The translations under genes and the position numbers were made by a program. The notes below the pieces were generated by a model. It ran no database searches. It saw only the letters and a program-made list of their open reading frames with translations, and was not told the DNA's origin. DNA of 64,000 nucleotides from Bathymodiolus brooksi (lineage: Eukaryota > Mollusca > Bivalvia > Mytilida > Modiolidae), in the NCBI GenBank assembly GCA_963680875.1, contig OY804578.1:99911689-99975688 (forward strand). The letters are read 5' to 3'. Position 1 is the stretch's first letter. Every line of letters starts with the position of its first letter. Positions 35,123-46,016 of the stretch are shown here, in pieces.

Positions 35123-36227
35123 CAGGGGTTTCAAAGTTTTTTTATAATAGGAGGTACTTCTTAAATTTTAGGAGGTACCTAAAAAATTAGGCTGAGGGCC
35201 GTAAGGGGTCCAGAGGGCGGAAGTTCCTGAAATCTAGCATTTTGTGGACCAAAAAATGTACTTCAGAGACTGCAAAACATTAAGTGTTTTTGAAAGAAAA
35301 ATCCCATTAACTTTAGAGTTCAGATTTCACCAAGAGTGAAGACCATGCATAATGCCTGGATTTTCACCCCCAATTTCTTTATTGAATATTTCAGTTTACA
35401 GACTTCAGCCAAGATTATTCATAGATAGTCTGCCATATCTTAAAAAAACCCAAAAGAACCATAAAGAGCTACGGTTCCGCAGCTAGGCTTGACCAAGCCA
35501 TTGTTATCAAAGCTTAAACTTCTCAAAATTCTTTTGTTGGCTTTGTCCTTTTCTTTTTCACAATACCTTGGCTTGTGTTTTTTTTTACTTTATTACCAGT
35601 AATTAAACTCATCAAAGACCATTGGCATGGATCAAGACATATAAGTGTCATAATTAATGAAACCAAGGACGTATATAGAATACGTCCTTGATGAAACATT
35701 TATACATTTAATTTGCAATCATCAATCTTTAATAAAATTTATAATTTTAATAGATCAATACAAATATAATTAAACAAAAACAATATATATTGTTACTTTC
35801 ACGACTTATGTGCAAAAAAAATGTTCGAACAAAAACGATTCGCGGGAAGACATTTATTAACATTTGAATCACAAAAGTTAAATTATTTTGGCATTGCAAT
35901 ATAATTCGTATTTGAGCCATGTCCGGTCCTTTTTCAAGATTTCTAGTAATTTTCTATCCCTTATCTCCTCGTACCCCCTTTTAAAAATGTTTTTCAGCAC
36001 ACTTTCATTTCTGTGAGCAACCGCGGTAGGGCCCCGTCAAAATATGTAAATAAATTAGCCATAGGTTTTTATTTTTTTATACCGGAAGTTAAACAATATG
36101 GACGGAGTTAAGCATCAAGACAGTACGCCCCAGAATGATTCGACCCTGGGTTTTAAATGGATAATTTCTGCCGGTACTATACACGATCTCAGGCAGGTAA
36201 AAGTACCGGCCCACTTTGAAACCCCTG
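35123..36227. mobile_element. hAT-like element of 1.1 kb, non-autonomous
   Basis: Perfect 15-bp terminal inverted repeats: caggggtttcaaagt at 35123 and actttgaaacccctg ending 36227. CAGGGG ends and 8-bp target duplications are hAT features; the flanks (ccctcccc, ctcccccc) are too simple to judge. The right end inward (ggtaaaagtacc) matches the small MITEs at 2055 and 5220. No open frame of transposase length, so it is non-autonomous. A palindrome (35664-35690) lies inside. Confidence 0.65.
35664..35690. repeat. Perfect palindrome (hairpin)
   Basis: caaggacgta, 7-base centre, tacgtccttg: a 10-bp stem. Confidence 0.7.
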
Positions 36228-36316
36228 CTCCCCCCCCTTAACCTTCAACTTCCCAAATATTCCAAGAATATGGTATAAAATTATTCTATTGATACTGCTT
36301 ATCTTTATTATCTTAC

Positions 36317-36358
36317 CATGTTCTTGAGAGTCTGTCACTTCACATTTCAATCTTTCAT
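36317..36358 (-). CDS. Candidate exon of the minus-strand gene
   Basis: 42 nt between an excellent acceptor (atcaatttgttttttag) and an excellent donor (CATG/GTAAGATAA). Only one frame is open: two nucleotides of a split codon, then ERLKCEVTDSQEH, then one nucleotide. The charged, helix-prone composition would suit a coiled-coil region. The other two frames hit stops at once. Its function cannot be told from 13 residues. Phase fits 27016-27054 downstream; its upstream partner was not found. Confidence 0.45.
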
Positions 36359-36449
36359 CTAAAAAACAAATTGATAAGAGTTATTTCCCTTTGGCTGCCT
36401 TTTAACAAACTTAAGTACAGAGATGATTACTTCTGTTTGACCATTTTCT

Positions 36450-36492
36450 TATACAAATATTGTTGAAAATGGCTTTAAACACCATAACCCAA
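36450..36492 (+). mobile_element. SINE tail fragment
   Basis: aaatattgttgaaaatggct then ttaaacaccataaccc. Confidence 0.5.
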
Positions 36493-36690
36493 ACATTTTC
36501 ATATACAAGAATCGATGGATATGTCAGGGAGAAACCTGAAAAGGATAATTAGCACAAACCATTCTTTTCAGTCGGTGGGAATGAGGAAATAACCTTTATT
36601 AAATGCATAAGAAAGTTGGACATTTTATGCATTTCTTATAGTAGGACAGATCATATACAAACAAGATATGATTATAATCTAACGATTATG

Positions 36691-37219
36691 AAGTCTCCCA
36701 AACCGGCCACTGACACTATCTACCCACATATCAAATTTTGATGATATCGGACAATGTTGAATTTTTACCCCCCATTTTTATGCCGTGTTTTGGCAGCCAT
36801 TTTGAAAATGGCAGACATCTTGAAAATTTTGAAAACGCAGAATTGCTCCTCTAATGGTGACCTATCACTATGTCAAATTTTATGTCTCTATCATTATCCA
36901 GTTAGAAGTTATCTACATTAATGTACGAAATTTCAAGTTTCCCATAGGATTCTATAGTTACCCCCACCCCCTTTGAACCCCCAAAAATATGGCTTTGACC
37001 CCCTTTACCACAAATCTGAAAACTTTAGGATCAACTAGAAACATATATCTATAACTCCACCAAGTTTCATGAAATTCTGTCCTGTAGTTCCTGAGATCTG
37101 CCGTGGACAAGTTCATGGTGCACGGAAAGAAAGAAGAAGAATAAGAAGAATAATAATAATAATAATAAGAAGAAACGGAGCAAAAACAATAAGTCCCCCA
37201 AATTTTGTTTGGGAGACTT
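36691..37219. mobile_element. TIR element of 529 bp with AAGTCTCCCAAAC ends
   Basis: Perfect 13-bp terminal inverted repeats: aagtctcccaaac at the left, gtttgggagactt at the right. The interior carries 'gcagccattttgaaaatggc' (itself palindromic) and a (GAA/TAA)n microsatellite at about 37130-37168. The minus-strand open frame here is microsatellite-derived Leu/Phe and not a gene. Confidence 0.65.
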
Positions 37220-38674
37220 AATAACCTTTAAGCCAAAGGGTAGTGTCACACACCTTAAAGGTTAAGTTAATTACTTTTATAATCTATCTTTTTAATTTCT
37301 TGGTAGTTAAATACCAGTAAAATCTACATCTATTAAACAGACAGTTGAGAACATTTATCATGCTATTTTTTTCTAAATGTTTTGTGATATTTTCGTTAGT
37401 AGCAAGATTTGGAAATCAAACTGTCGGCAGTAAAAAAAAAGACACAATATCTTAATGTTCTACTTGTTAGGACCAAGCTTGACACATTTTATTTCTAAAT
37501 ATTTTGCTGGGGAAAAAGGATGAAATTTGCTGATCAGAGGAAAACTTCCATCTTTGACACAAGTAAAAATCATTGTACGAAAAGGTTTTCAAGGTTACAA
37601 AACAATATTTAAGTCAAATTATCATCAAATTTCCCTAACAATACCAGCAAACAGACAGACTCCATTACCAACAAAAAACAACGTACACAAAAGTTGGTGA
37701 AAAAAAATTGGGATTAGAAAATTACGAGTTTGCTGACTAACAAGTTTTTTTTGTCTGTTACAGTTCAAAAGAAGCCTTTTTGAATTATTGAGATTTATAT
37801 CTACCATTTGATATCACTTTGGCTAATTATCCTTTTCAATGTTAATCCCATGATGGCCATCAGAGAAAATTAACCATAAAAACCATTTCTATGATGATCT
37901 TGGGGCATGTATTAGACAGAGATTGACAGTTGACCTAGTTGATTCCTTTCAAATTATAACAATTGTACATGTGAATCAATATTCTATATCACCAATTTGG
38001 AAAATTTTTGCAATTAAGATGGCAAGACATACACAATTTTAAGATTTTTTTTTCAAATTTGTATTCAGATGCCTTTTGAGAATTTCACAAAATTTTAATA
38101 ATTTCTGCATATTTATAAAAAAAAAAATAATAATTTAAAGTTGGTAAAATAACGACTTTGTAAACATGTTTCGCACACAATTAAGCAAAGGTTTATTGTT
38201 TCATGACTTATTGTAATGACAGTCAGAATTCAAATTAAAACATTATTATTGTAAAATTCCACATAAATTTGCAAGAGAGAATACAATGAAAAACAAAAAA
38301 TACCAGTCAAAACAATAATTCTAAAATCAAATATCAAAATCATAGAAGGAGGCAAAATTGATACCTCTAACACACAAATACGTGACCGCTTAAATCCTGG
38401 TTAGGAATTTAACATTATTGTAAAACATAGAGGATCCTGAAGTGTAAGCCTAGATGCAGGTCTTCCATACGACCACGACGTACGATGTTGGAAACCGAGG
38501 AACTGGTTTGGGATAGGCACATTATGGAATTGAAAATAAGAATTTAAACTGTAACGGTCGACAATATAGTCAACCGTAACAATATAAAACAGCACTAAAT
38601 CTAGTGGTATTCCTTATTCACACACTTCACAACTCCTTTTCCTATTTTATCATATAAATTTACAAAAAAAACTA
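37220..38674. other. No firm gene
   Basis: A minus-strand open frame at 38401-38595 contains a CpG-bearing block (gaccacgacgtacgatg). A possible minus exon there (acceptor cctatcccaaaccag, donor ATC/GTACGT, 19 nt) is too short to call. Otherwise nothing seen. Confidence 0.3.
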
Positions 38675-38878
38675 TGTGAGAATTACATTGTTACATCAGG
38701 TATTTCTGTGTGAGAATTACATTGTTACATCAGGTATTTCTGTGTGAGAATTACATTGTTACATCAGGTATTTCTGTGTGAGAATTACATTGTTACATCA
38801 GGTATTTCTGTGTGAGAATTACATTGTTACATCAGGTATTTCTGTGTGAGAATTACATTGTTACATCAGGTATTTCTG
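38675..38878 (+). repeat. Six identical 34-bp tandem units
   Basis: The unit begins tgtgagaattacattgttac and ends atcaggtatttctg. All six copies read identically. Confidence 0.9.
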
Positions 38879-39049
38879 TCATGTTTTTGATTTGTTTGGC
38901 TAACCTTTCATACTAGTTCTTTATCAGTTATAATAACATTTCTAATGTTTTGACTTGTCAATTTCTGAATTTCGCATTATTATTTTTTTACATGAAGTAG
39001 CACAATTCTATGAAACTATTACAGTATGTTAACTACACCTCAAAATTTC

Positions 39050-39202
39050 CAGTCCAGGCGAGGTGCACTCGATACAACATTGTGTGATAAAGTTTGTCAG
39101 TGACTTGCGGCAGGTCTGTGGTTTTCTCCATGTTCTCCGGTTTCCTTCACCAATAAACCTGAAATATTGTTGAAAGTGGCATTAAACACCATTACCCTAA
39201 CC
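39050..39202 (+). mobile_element. SINE, head-truncated
   Basis: Core and tail: gaggtgcactcgatacaaca, gtgacttgcggcaggtc, gttctccggtttccttcacc, atattgttgaaagtggcatt, ending in ccattaccctaaccc. Part of the core before the tail is deleted. Confidence 0.65.
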
Positions 39203-39417
39203 CCCTTAAAAACTGATATTTGAAATCTTAATAGGAAGTGAAAGACGTTTGTAAAAATACTAAGAATAAACGGGGTCTGTAAACAACATGAGTGTATCCA
39301 GGGCTTGGTGAGGAATTAGGTTTTTAAAAGCAATTGGAGAAAAATAAATGCGAGGACTTTTTTAAAAGTGATTTTAGGTTGACACTTTCTATCAAATACC
39401 ACACACATATTACTTAC

Positions 39418-39442
39418 TCAAGGAAAGTCGTAAAATCAATAT
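39418..39442 (-). CDS. Speculative short exon
   Basis: 25 nt between a pyrimidine-rich minus acceptor (tgcatattctttgtgag) and a perfect donor (TTGA/GTAAGTAA). Phase follows 41484-41551 and would add NIDFTTFL. Too short for confidence. Confidence 0.2.
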
Positions 39443-39539
39443 CTCACAAAGAATATGCAAAATACAAAAACAATTGAAAATCGTCGAGTAACATCTGTGC
39501 TGTAATTATTAGTCTGCTTTAGCAGAAACAATAACTAAT

Positions 39540-39830
39540 ACAGATGATTTTTTTAAGCAATTTTCCACATTTTTTTTATCTAAATTTTGACCTTTAACTC
39601 CCCCTTAAATTTCATTGAATTTACACAAATATCGGAAAACTTCCATATCTTCTCAAATAAAAATGGCAACATGATAAAATACCGACATGTTTTTTTTGTT
39701 TGCAATTTTTCACATTTCTTGGGTCTAAATTTTGACCTTCAACTCCCCCTTAAATTTCATTGAATTTACACAAATCTTGTAAAAGTTCCGAAAATATCTT
39801 CTAAAATAAAAAGTGAAACATGATAAAATA
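39540..39830 (+). repeat. About 130-bp tandem duplication
   Basis: 'aaattttgaccttnaactcc' followed by 'cccttaaatttcattgaatt' and 'tacacaaat' occurs twice (about 39583 and 39726), with related flanks (gcaattttncacatttntt). Confidence 0.7.
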
Positions 39831-40654
39831 TGAAACTTATGCCTCCTCGCAGTAGTTCACTGTGTAATACACTTAATGACATATACTATTTTGTACTTGT
39901 TTATGTTTAGCAGTTCATTGTACCTTTTATTTTAGTTTTCTGTCAAAACAAGCATCAAATACGTCAAACCAGGAAGTCCAGTGAATATTCCATTTTGTGA
40001 TCCTCAGAGTTCAACCTTGTACAATATCCTATATAATTATATTTAAGCTTCGTCTTTACTCAATAACAGACAAGAATCAGCTTTTGCAGCTTGTTATTGT
40101 TTGTCTAAAACTAGCAAAAATTGTAACACAAATAATACACAAGTAAACCAGTAAGGTACTGTATGTGGTGTGTGTTGTTAGGATCCAATATATATGTAGT
40201 GTAAAATCACCAATGGTAAGTATGATTATTTTGATCTACACAAATATCTTACGTTTTCTTAACTGAATCTTCTTAGATCATATAACAGTTATGACCTTAC
40301 ATTGCTGCAGGCTTTTCACACCCTCATTCCATAGAAATGTCCCACAGTGGGAATTACACCATTGTTGGTCATCTGTCTGTCACTAGGCTGAAGTGAGAAG
40401 TCAATCATTAAATATCAAGGAAACCTGCATAGAAATATACAATTACTAGGTCACAGGGCAATTTTGTTCCCCAAAAAAAAGGTCTGCCTCCCCCTTTTTA
40501 CAGGAGAAATAATTCAGTATGATCAAATTGAAGCAATTGTTCTTGAATGATCACTAGGTTGGTAAAATGTTTGTATTAGAAAGATTGCATTACCATGATA
40601 GTGTTAGATTGGTTTTCTTCATATACTCCAGTCTCCTATACCAATAAAACTGCT

Positions 40655-40829
40655 TACCCTTCCAGAACACCCGAGTTCCCCCAGTTTTTAGTGGGCTTCA
40701 TGTTTCTCAATCTTTAGTTTTCTGTGTAGTATTTGGTAGAATGTTGTTTCCCTTTGCCATTTTTCTTTTGGCCATTGTGTTGTCTGTCCTTCGATTTACG
40801 GACTCTTGACTATCCCTTTGGTATCTTCT
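40655..40829 (-). repeat. Interspersed repeat M, reverse copy
   Basis: On minus it reads aagataccaaagggatagtc, then ggacagacaacacaatggcc, then aaagattgagaaacatgaag and ctgggggaactcgggtgttc. Same family as 53255, 58380, 59100 and 62465. Confidence 0.6.
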
Positions 40830-41120
40830 CACTGTATCTAATTACTAAACATACTCTCCCCCGAGGTAAGCACAAGGTATAAAAAATAGGATGTAGCTTC
40901 TCTGCTGCAAGGTACAGAGCAAATAAAATACAACACCCAGAAGAAAGTCTCAAATCTATTACTTTCTGCTTTATGGTGTTTAATGCCACTTTCAACAATC
41001 TATTAAGTTAGAAGATAAAAATGCTTGTGGAAAGAACCAATATGCTAGACAAATATAATATCATATAATGATGTGTTGTCTCAGGAATATTTTTGTGGTA
41101 GTACATAACTTAAAACAGCC

Positions 41121-41385
41121 GGGGGCCACCATGGTCGTGATCCTATGGTAGTTGGATTTACAACTACCTGTGCAATCAGTGCCTGTCACCAGCAAACTTG
41201 TGAGTTCGAATCCCGCTAATGGCAAGGTGTACTTGATACAACATTATGTGATAAAGTTTGTCAGTGACTTGCGGCAGGTCAGGGGTTTTCTCTGGGTACT
41301 GAGGTTTCCTCCACCAATAAAACTGACTGCCACAACATAACTGAAATATTGTTGAAAGTGGCATTAAACACCATAATTCAATCCA
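41121..41385 (+). mobile_element. Full-length tRNA-headed SINE
   Basis: Head gggggccaccatggtcgtga; box-B-like gagttcgaatcccg; core gtcagtgacttgcggcagg and aggtttcctccaccaataaa; tail atattgttgaaagtggcatt with an 'aattcaatccaatcc' end. About 265 bp, one of the best-preserved copies. Confidence 0.75.
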
Positions 41386-41483
41386 ATCCTACACTACATT
41401 AGTTTACTTCTAATTTCTATTTCGTAACAATAAGTTTCAATCGACAGATTCTTCTTTTTTTTTCAGCATATGGCTTAACTTAC

Positions 41484-41551
41484 TCAACATCTTATCTGTG
41501 TGGTCATCTTCCAACAAGTTCCATCTAGAGGTATAAGAAGAAGGAAGGTTT
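41484..41551 (-). CDS. Candidate exon of the minus-strand gene
   Basis: 68 nt with an excellent acceptor (ttttcatttcag) and a perfect donor (TTGA/GTAAGTT). The best frame, with one split-codon nucleotide at each end, reads NLPSSYTSRWNLLEDDHTDK then ML. The acidic, helix-prone end resembles a structured protein. The other frames meet a stop, at the exon end in one case. Phase does not match the end of 42766-42836 as drawn unless an alternative donor is used there. Unrecognised. Confidence 0.5.
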
Positions 41552-41805
41552 CTGAAATGAAAATGGAAGGTATAGCATGTAAAAGGAACAGAATATTCAA
41601 TATATTGGTCTGTTTTCGAAACTCCAAAAACGTTTAATTACAAATTACCATCTTGCACAAACAAGATCTTGTTAAAATTCTTTCTGATGCAAGTTTAGTT
41701 ACCATAGTTATACAAATAATCTGTTAAGCCCATGTTAAAGATCTTGTTTAAATTATTGGCTATGCACACTTTTCCACAATATCAAATGTGCAAGATTTTT
41801 TAACT

Positions 41806-42068
41806 GGTTGGTATATGGTGTTTAACGCCATTTCAACAATATTTCAGTTATATCGTGGTTGTCAGTTTTATTAGTGGAGGAAACCGGAGTACCAGGAGAA
41901 AACCACCGACCTGCCACAAGCTACTGATAAACTTCATCACATGATGCTGTATCTAGTATACCTCGCCATGAACGTGCTTCAAACTCACAACTTTAGTGGT
42001 GATAGGCACGGATTGCACAGGTAGTTGTAAATCCAACTTCCATACGATCATGATCTGACAACGGCCCC
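41806..42068 (-). mobile_element. Full-length tRNA-headed SINE, reverse
   Basis: Reverse copy with tail (tggtgtttaacgccatttc), core (agtggaggaaaccggagtac) and head (gtagttgtaaatccaacttc then ccatacgatcatgatc). It lies 420 bp from the plus copy at 41121, so the two form an inverted pair around the exon at 41484. Confidence 0.75.
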
Positions 42069-42229
42069 TTTTAACTGGTTGATTTTACTTCAAATTTACT
42101 ATTTTACTATCACAACAACAAAAAAGAAAGTTTAAACAGTGATGGTCAAAAACTTCAACAACAAGAACAACCACCTTTCACCTCAAATCATTTAACGTAA
42201 AAAAGAGCAACTACATATGACTATGGAAA

Positions 42230-42300
42230 TCCAGGGCCTGGCTTGGGACAGGAACAAAAATGTGGCAGGGTTAAACAATTTAATGGGACCCCAATCATGA
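42230..42300 (+). repeat. Fragment of an interspersed repeat
   Basis: ggcctggcttgggacaggaa then atgtggcagggttaaaca. A diverged piece of the first block also occurs near 38497 (actggtttgggataggcac). Confidence 0.4.
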
Positions 42301-42765
42301 GTATTAAGTCACAAATCAAATGGATATAAATCCTAAAAGCTGCACAAATATCTATTTTTACTAAAATATAGTAACAATGTGATCAAAGGGGGATTACTTG
42401 TATACTACTGGCCTCACTTTAAGAGAAATATGTCAATCCAATTACTCTGTTGGGCCGAACTAAGTGTTTTCTTTCTTGAATGCTCTTATTCGTGTTGGTG
42501 CAGTCAATCGTAATTAATGACAGAAACACATGGCAAAACAATCTGTTTTCTTTAATTCTCAACGATGCGAAAATTCAAAGTGATGCAATGGCTAACCCAC
42601 GGCATTGTTGATTCTTGAATTCAACTCTGACACCGAAAAGAGAATTCACATTACATATGGAAGAAATTTAACACAGACTGAAATGTAACATTACTTTACA
42701 AAGCTTGACAATCAAAGACAGTTTTTATTTATCAAATTAATACAAGTTCAATGTAAATTTGGTAC

Positions 42766-42836
42766 CTTTTGTTTTAACTTTAGATCCATACTGAATTGGT
42801 CTGTACTTGGCTGAAGACACCAAAATCCAAATATCA
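42766..42836 (-). CDS. Candidate exon of the minus-strand gene
   Basis: 71 nt. The acceptor gtttttctctcttttcag is among the best in the window; the donor AAAAG/GTACCA is weak. Two frames are open. One gives IFGFWCLQPSTDQFSM then DLKLKQK and joins in phase to 43280-43344 read as VIGKTVSRNSDIVQ. The other gives DIWILVSSAKYRPIQYGSK then VKTK and would need a missing exon. I cannot choose without data. Unrecognised. Confidence 0.5.
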
Positions 42837-43129
42837 CTGAAAAGAGAGAAAAACAAATCTACATCAAAATGTGTATACAAAATCGTTCTGTCATGCAAAA
42901 TTTTTTGAGAATGGAAAATCTCATAAAGTATGCTCAAGAAATCACGATACATGTACAAGCAAAAAATAACTAAAGAAACTTAATTTTTAAATTTATTTTT
43001 TAAACTTGACATTTTTCGAAATAAAAATATTAAAATAAAAGGGATACCTTTTAATTCATAATGAGCAAATTGTTGAATACATCTACATAAGAAAATGAGA
43101 GCATCCTAAACTTCATGGAAATGGAAAAA

Positions 43130-43425
43130 TAAAATTTGTCAAGAGTCGCATCTTTCTGCGCCCGCGTAAAATTTGTGACAATGATATTTTATTCCACAGC
43201 AAATACCAAAGATCTCTACTTAAAACAATAAATTCAAGAATTAAACAAATGTACTGCACAAAAACGTTATTCGAGTTACCTTTATAATCTTGACCTCGTG
43301 TCTGGACAATGTCTGAATTTCTTGACACCGTCTTTCCAATAACTCTGAAAGTAGAAACAAAATAAAATTTGTCGGCAACTGGCATCCTTCTTTGCGCTTG
43401 CGTAAAATCCGTGATGAACAAATAG
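43130..43425 (+). repeat. Two CpG-rich direct repeats
   Basis: 'aataaaatttgtc' followed within about 20 bp by 'gcatc.ttctttgcgc.tgcg' and 'taaaat..gtga' occurs at about 43130-43180 and 43362-43415. Weaker related blocks with 'ttccccaaa' lie up to 44420. The long minus-strand open frame across this region (43113-43526) mixes repeat and intron and is not a single gene. Confidence 0.5.
43280..43344 (-). CDS. Candidate exon of the minus-strand gene
   Basis: 65 nt between a good acceptor (tttgtttctactttcag) and a good donor (TAAAG/GTAACT). Two frames are open. LLERRCQEIQTLSRHEVKII looks like a coiled coil and would follow 46499-46541 in phase. VIGKTVSRNSDIVQTRGQDY has better purine-first codons and joins 42766-42836 in phase. 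The splice signals support an exon; the frame is unresolved. Unrecognised. Confidence 0.5.
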
Positions 43426-44344
43426 TGTTCCCCAAAATGCGTCTTTAAGACATTATGATACATGACAGCATGTCTTTGGTTTATTTTTAACCAACAATAA
43501 ATGCGCAAGCGCAGATTGCCCAACAATCAAAATGGTACATTTTTCTAGACAAAACAGTATTAGGAAATCCAACCAACAAAAAAAAATATTATAATCAACT
43601 TTTTTTTATCATGCAAAGCTATATATTTAAATGTTCTATAATTTTGCTTGTTTATTAAATCGACCAAAAATGTTCACATGTTCAAACTAAAAGTGCGCAG
43701 TCGTACAACGCCTGCATGAAAATTTGTCGTCCCCAAATCAAATGCATCTACAAGTTGCGAGAATCTTTCAGTGAATTTTTAACGCAAGATTCTACTGACC
43801 TTATCAGTTTTCTGAAAACAACACGATAATCCAGAAAGTTAGGAACTGAATCATCCAAAGTTATATGATGAAAATTGTGACTTGATAATTGAAAAAAAAT
43901 ATTAAAGACAAAACACGGAGAGCATCAAACACTAAAATGAGATGAAAAAATATTCAAGGAGATTTCCATATTACAAGAAATTTTAAAATCATTTTCTGAA
44001 TAAAAATTTCACGATCTGCATAGCCTTATACCTTTCGGGTGGAAATATATCATCGCCGAATTATTGCATGTACATCCCGCGTCCTTGGTCAGCCATAGGT
44101 GTTCCCCAAACTAAATCCCAGACTAGCAACAAGATGTTTTAAGATGACGCGATCTGTAACATCCTAACCTTATGTAGCATTGCGCAAGCGTGAATACGTC
44201 GGCAAAGAAAAATTCCAAGACTTTATGAAATATTGACCATTACTTTATATAAAAAAATTAAATTGTGAAGAAATAATTTGCTATGTTGCTCTTTGGAAAA
44301 GAACACTTGATTTCAAATGACATCAAGAAAAGAACAGTACTCAC

Positions 44345-44388
44345 TAGATCAGTTAAAAAGTCCGTAAAGATGCGCAGATGCGTCACCT
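44345..44388 (-). CDS. Candidate exon of the minus-strand gene
   Basis: 44 nt with an excellent acceptor (ggacatattttcttccag) and an excellent donor (CTA/GTGAGT). One frame is open: VTHLRIFTDFLTDL, preceded by a split codon that would be Glu if spliced from 46499-46541. Caution: the block overlaps a CpG-rich sequence with relatives nearby (gatgcgcagatgcgtc), so it may belong to a local repeat. Unrecognised. Confidence 0.35.
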
Positions 44389-44612
44389 CTGGAAGAAAAT
44401 ATGTCCACCCCAGAACAAAATGTGTCTTAAAAATATGATAGTTTATCCAAGAAAAATTAATACACAAAACTTATATCCATTGCACAACATGTTAAACATC
44501 CACACACACACCTGTTGAGTATATCTGTGTCAATATCATTAAGAATGTCTCAATAGTCACAAACGAGACACTGAATATTGAGCCATGTCTGGAAAACGTG
44601 CCATCGTATCGG

Positions 44613-44622
44613 GCGCATGCGC
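44613..44622. promoter_or_regulatory. NRF1-like palindrome
   Basis: gcgcatgcgc, the core of the NRF1 consensus, in otherwise AT-rich DNA. A near match (tgcatgcgcatc) lies at 44726-44737. Confidence 0.4.
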
Positions 44623-45106
44623 AATTGTCTTCCCTTCAGTTGTAACGGAATGCACAATTTTTTGAAAATAACAAATAAATTTAAAGTTGTGTGCAAGTAA
44701 ATTAATTCAGTGACGCTTTGAACCGTGCATGCGCATCGTCTTAAATGACCTCAATTTTTTTTTTAATTCAAAATATTTTTTTTCCCCTAATCTTTTCTAT
44801 AAAAACCTCTTTCAACCAATTTCTGGTATAAAACAATACGTTCTGTAAAGACTTCATATAAAAAATGCTTCTAAATTTTCAATTTCAATTACATAGCGTG
44901 CACCATGCGAGATCGAGCCAATCTTGTCCACCATTGCCGTCTCACTCCCCATCACATAAAATATTTTGCTATAAAATATATTTTCAAATTTAGAAATACT
45001 CCTCTTAAAAAATTATTTGCTACCAACCAGTTAATTCCTCCATTTCAGCACAACAGTTTTCAGAAACAACAGATGAGCATGGATCGTTCAGAGACTTTCC
45101 CAGACA

Positions 45107-45169
45107 ACCAAGATGGCGACGACTTGTGAACGACTACCGCCAGAATGAATTTGACCTTTGGCGGGAAAA
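45107..45169. promoter_or_regulatory. YY1-like and E2F-like motifs
   Basis: ccaagatggcgac (45108-45120) matches the YY1 core AAGATGGCGGC with one difference. tttggcgggaaaa (45157-45169) matches the E2F consensus TTTSSCGC plus AAA. Could be a promoter or an intronic enhancer. Confidence 0.4.
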
Positions 45170-45880
45170 CAGCAAAAGATTGTCTTTTCTACGATGAAAC
45201 TTTTCTTCCTAGAAATATAAAAAAAAATGGAGATTGCATCGTATGAAAAAAAAAGGTTAGATTAAATTTTTGATGCCTCGGTAATATCAAAAATATACAT
45301 TTACAAGTAACAAGTAATCTGAAAATATAATGGATAATGAAAACTGGGACAATGAGATTAACATCACAAGAAAAATAAGTTCTTTTTTTCAAAGCCTTAA
45401 TACACAGCTTAGTAACACAGTCATGTTAAAAGAACAGTCATGATGTTTAAAAAATGCTGACTGCCCCAGACAAAACTAATGACGTATTTCAAAATATGTC
45501 TGAACGCTCTTTTTATCTGCTCAATTCAAATACATGTTTTGTCTGTCTGGTTTAAATATAGTTATAAAACATGTAGAATATTTACCTATCCTTGTGCATA
45601 TACACAATTGATACACTTCAGTGCTCACCAATGTGCATTCAATATGTGCAATCAAATGCAGATGACAGTGCATTTCTATTCCGAGACGAGACGGTACAGA
45701 TTTTCACAGGAAGCATGGTGCAAGTCACAATTAGTAATGCAGTTCACACTGCCACATGGCAATTCCCCAAAAATGTTTTAATTATGATCCTTGAACTAAC
45801 GACACTAAGATATAGACACAATAAGATATCCCTAGTTACTTTGGTCATCAAGTAGTCCTCAAAACAAAAATCACAGTGCG

Positions 45881-45912
45881 TTCCCGCCCACCATTTTTGC
45901 GCCAATATAATT
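45881..45912. promoter_or_regulatory. E2F-like and CCAAT motifs
   Basis: ttcccgcc (45881-45888) and tttttgcgccaat (45894-45906), the second overlapping an inverted CCAAT pair (ccaatataattgg). The arrangement resembles cell-cycle promoters. Confidence 0.4.
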
Positions 45913-46005
45913 GGGTTTTGTAAAGTCACATAGAAGCTTCAGTCTGAAATATATACCCAAATTTGCGATGCACACGGTGCATACACAGATGTACAAGATG
46001 TGACG

Positions 46006-46016
46006 TGCGCATGCGC
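46006..46016. promoter_or_regulatory. NRF1-like palindrome
   Basis: tgcgcatgcgc, a full NRF1 consensus, preceded by tgacg. About 100 bp from the E2F/CCAAT cluster. Confidence 0.45.

Noticed and set aside
37067..37249. Leu/Phe-rich minus-strand open frame
   Set aside because: It comes from a (GAA/TAA)n microsatellite inside the TIR element at 36691-37219.
43113..43526. 137-codon minus-strand open frame
   Set aside because: It runs across a candidate exon, its acceptor and donor, and repeated CpG modules. The splice-bounded exon at 43280-43344 is the better reading.
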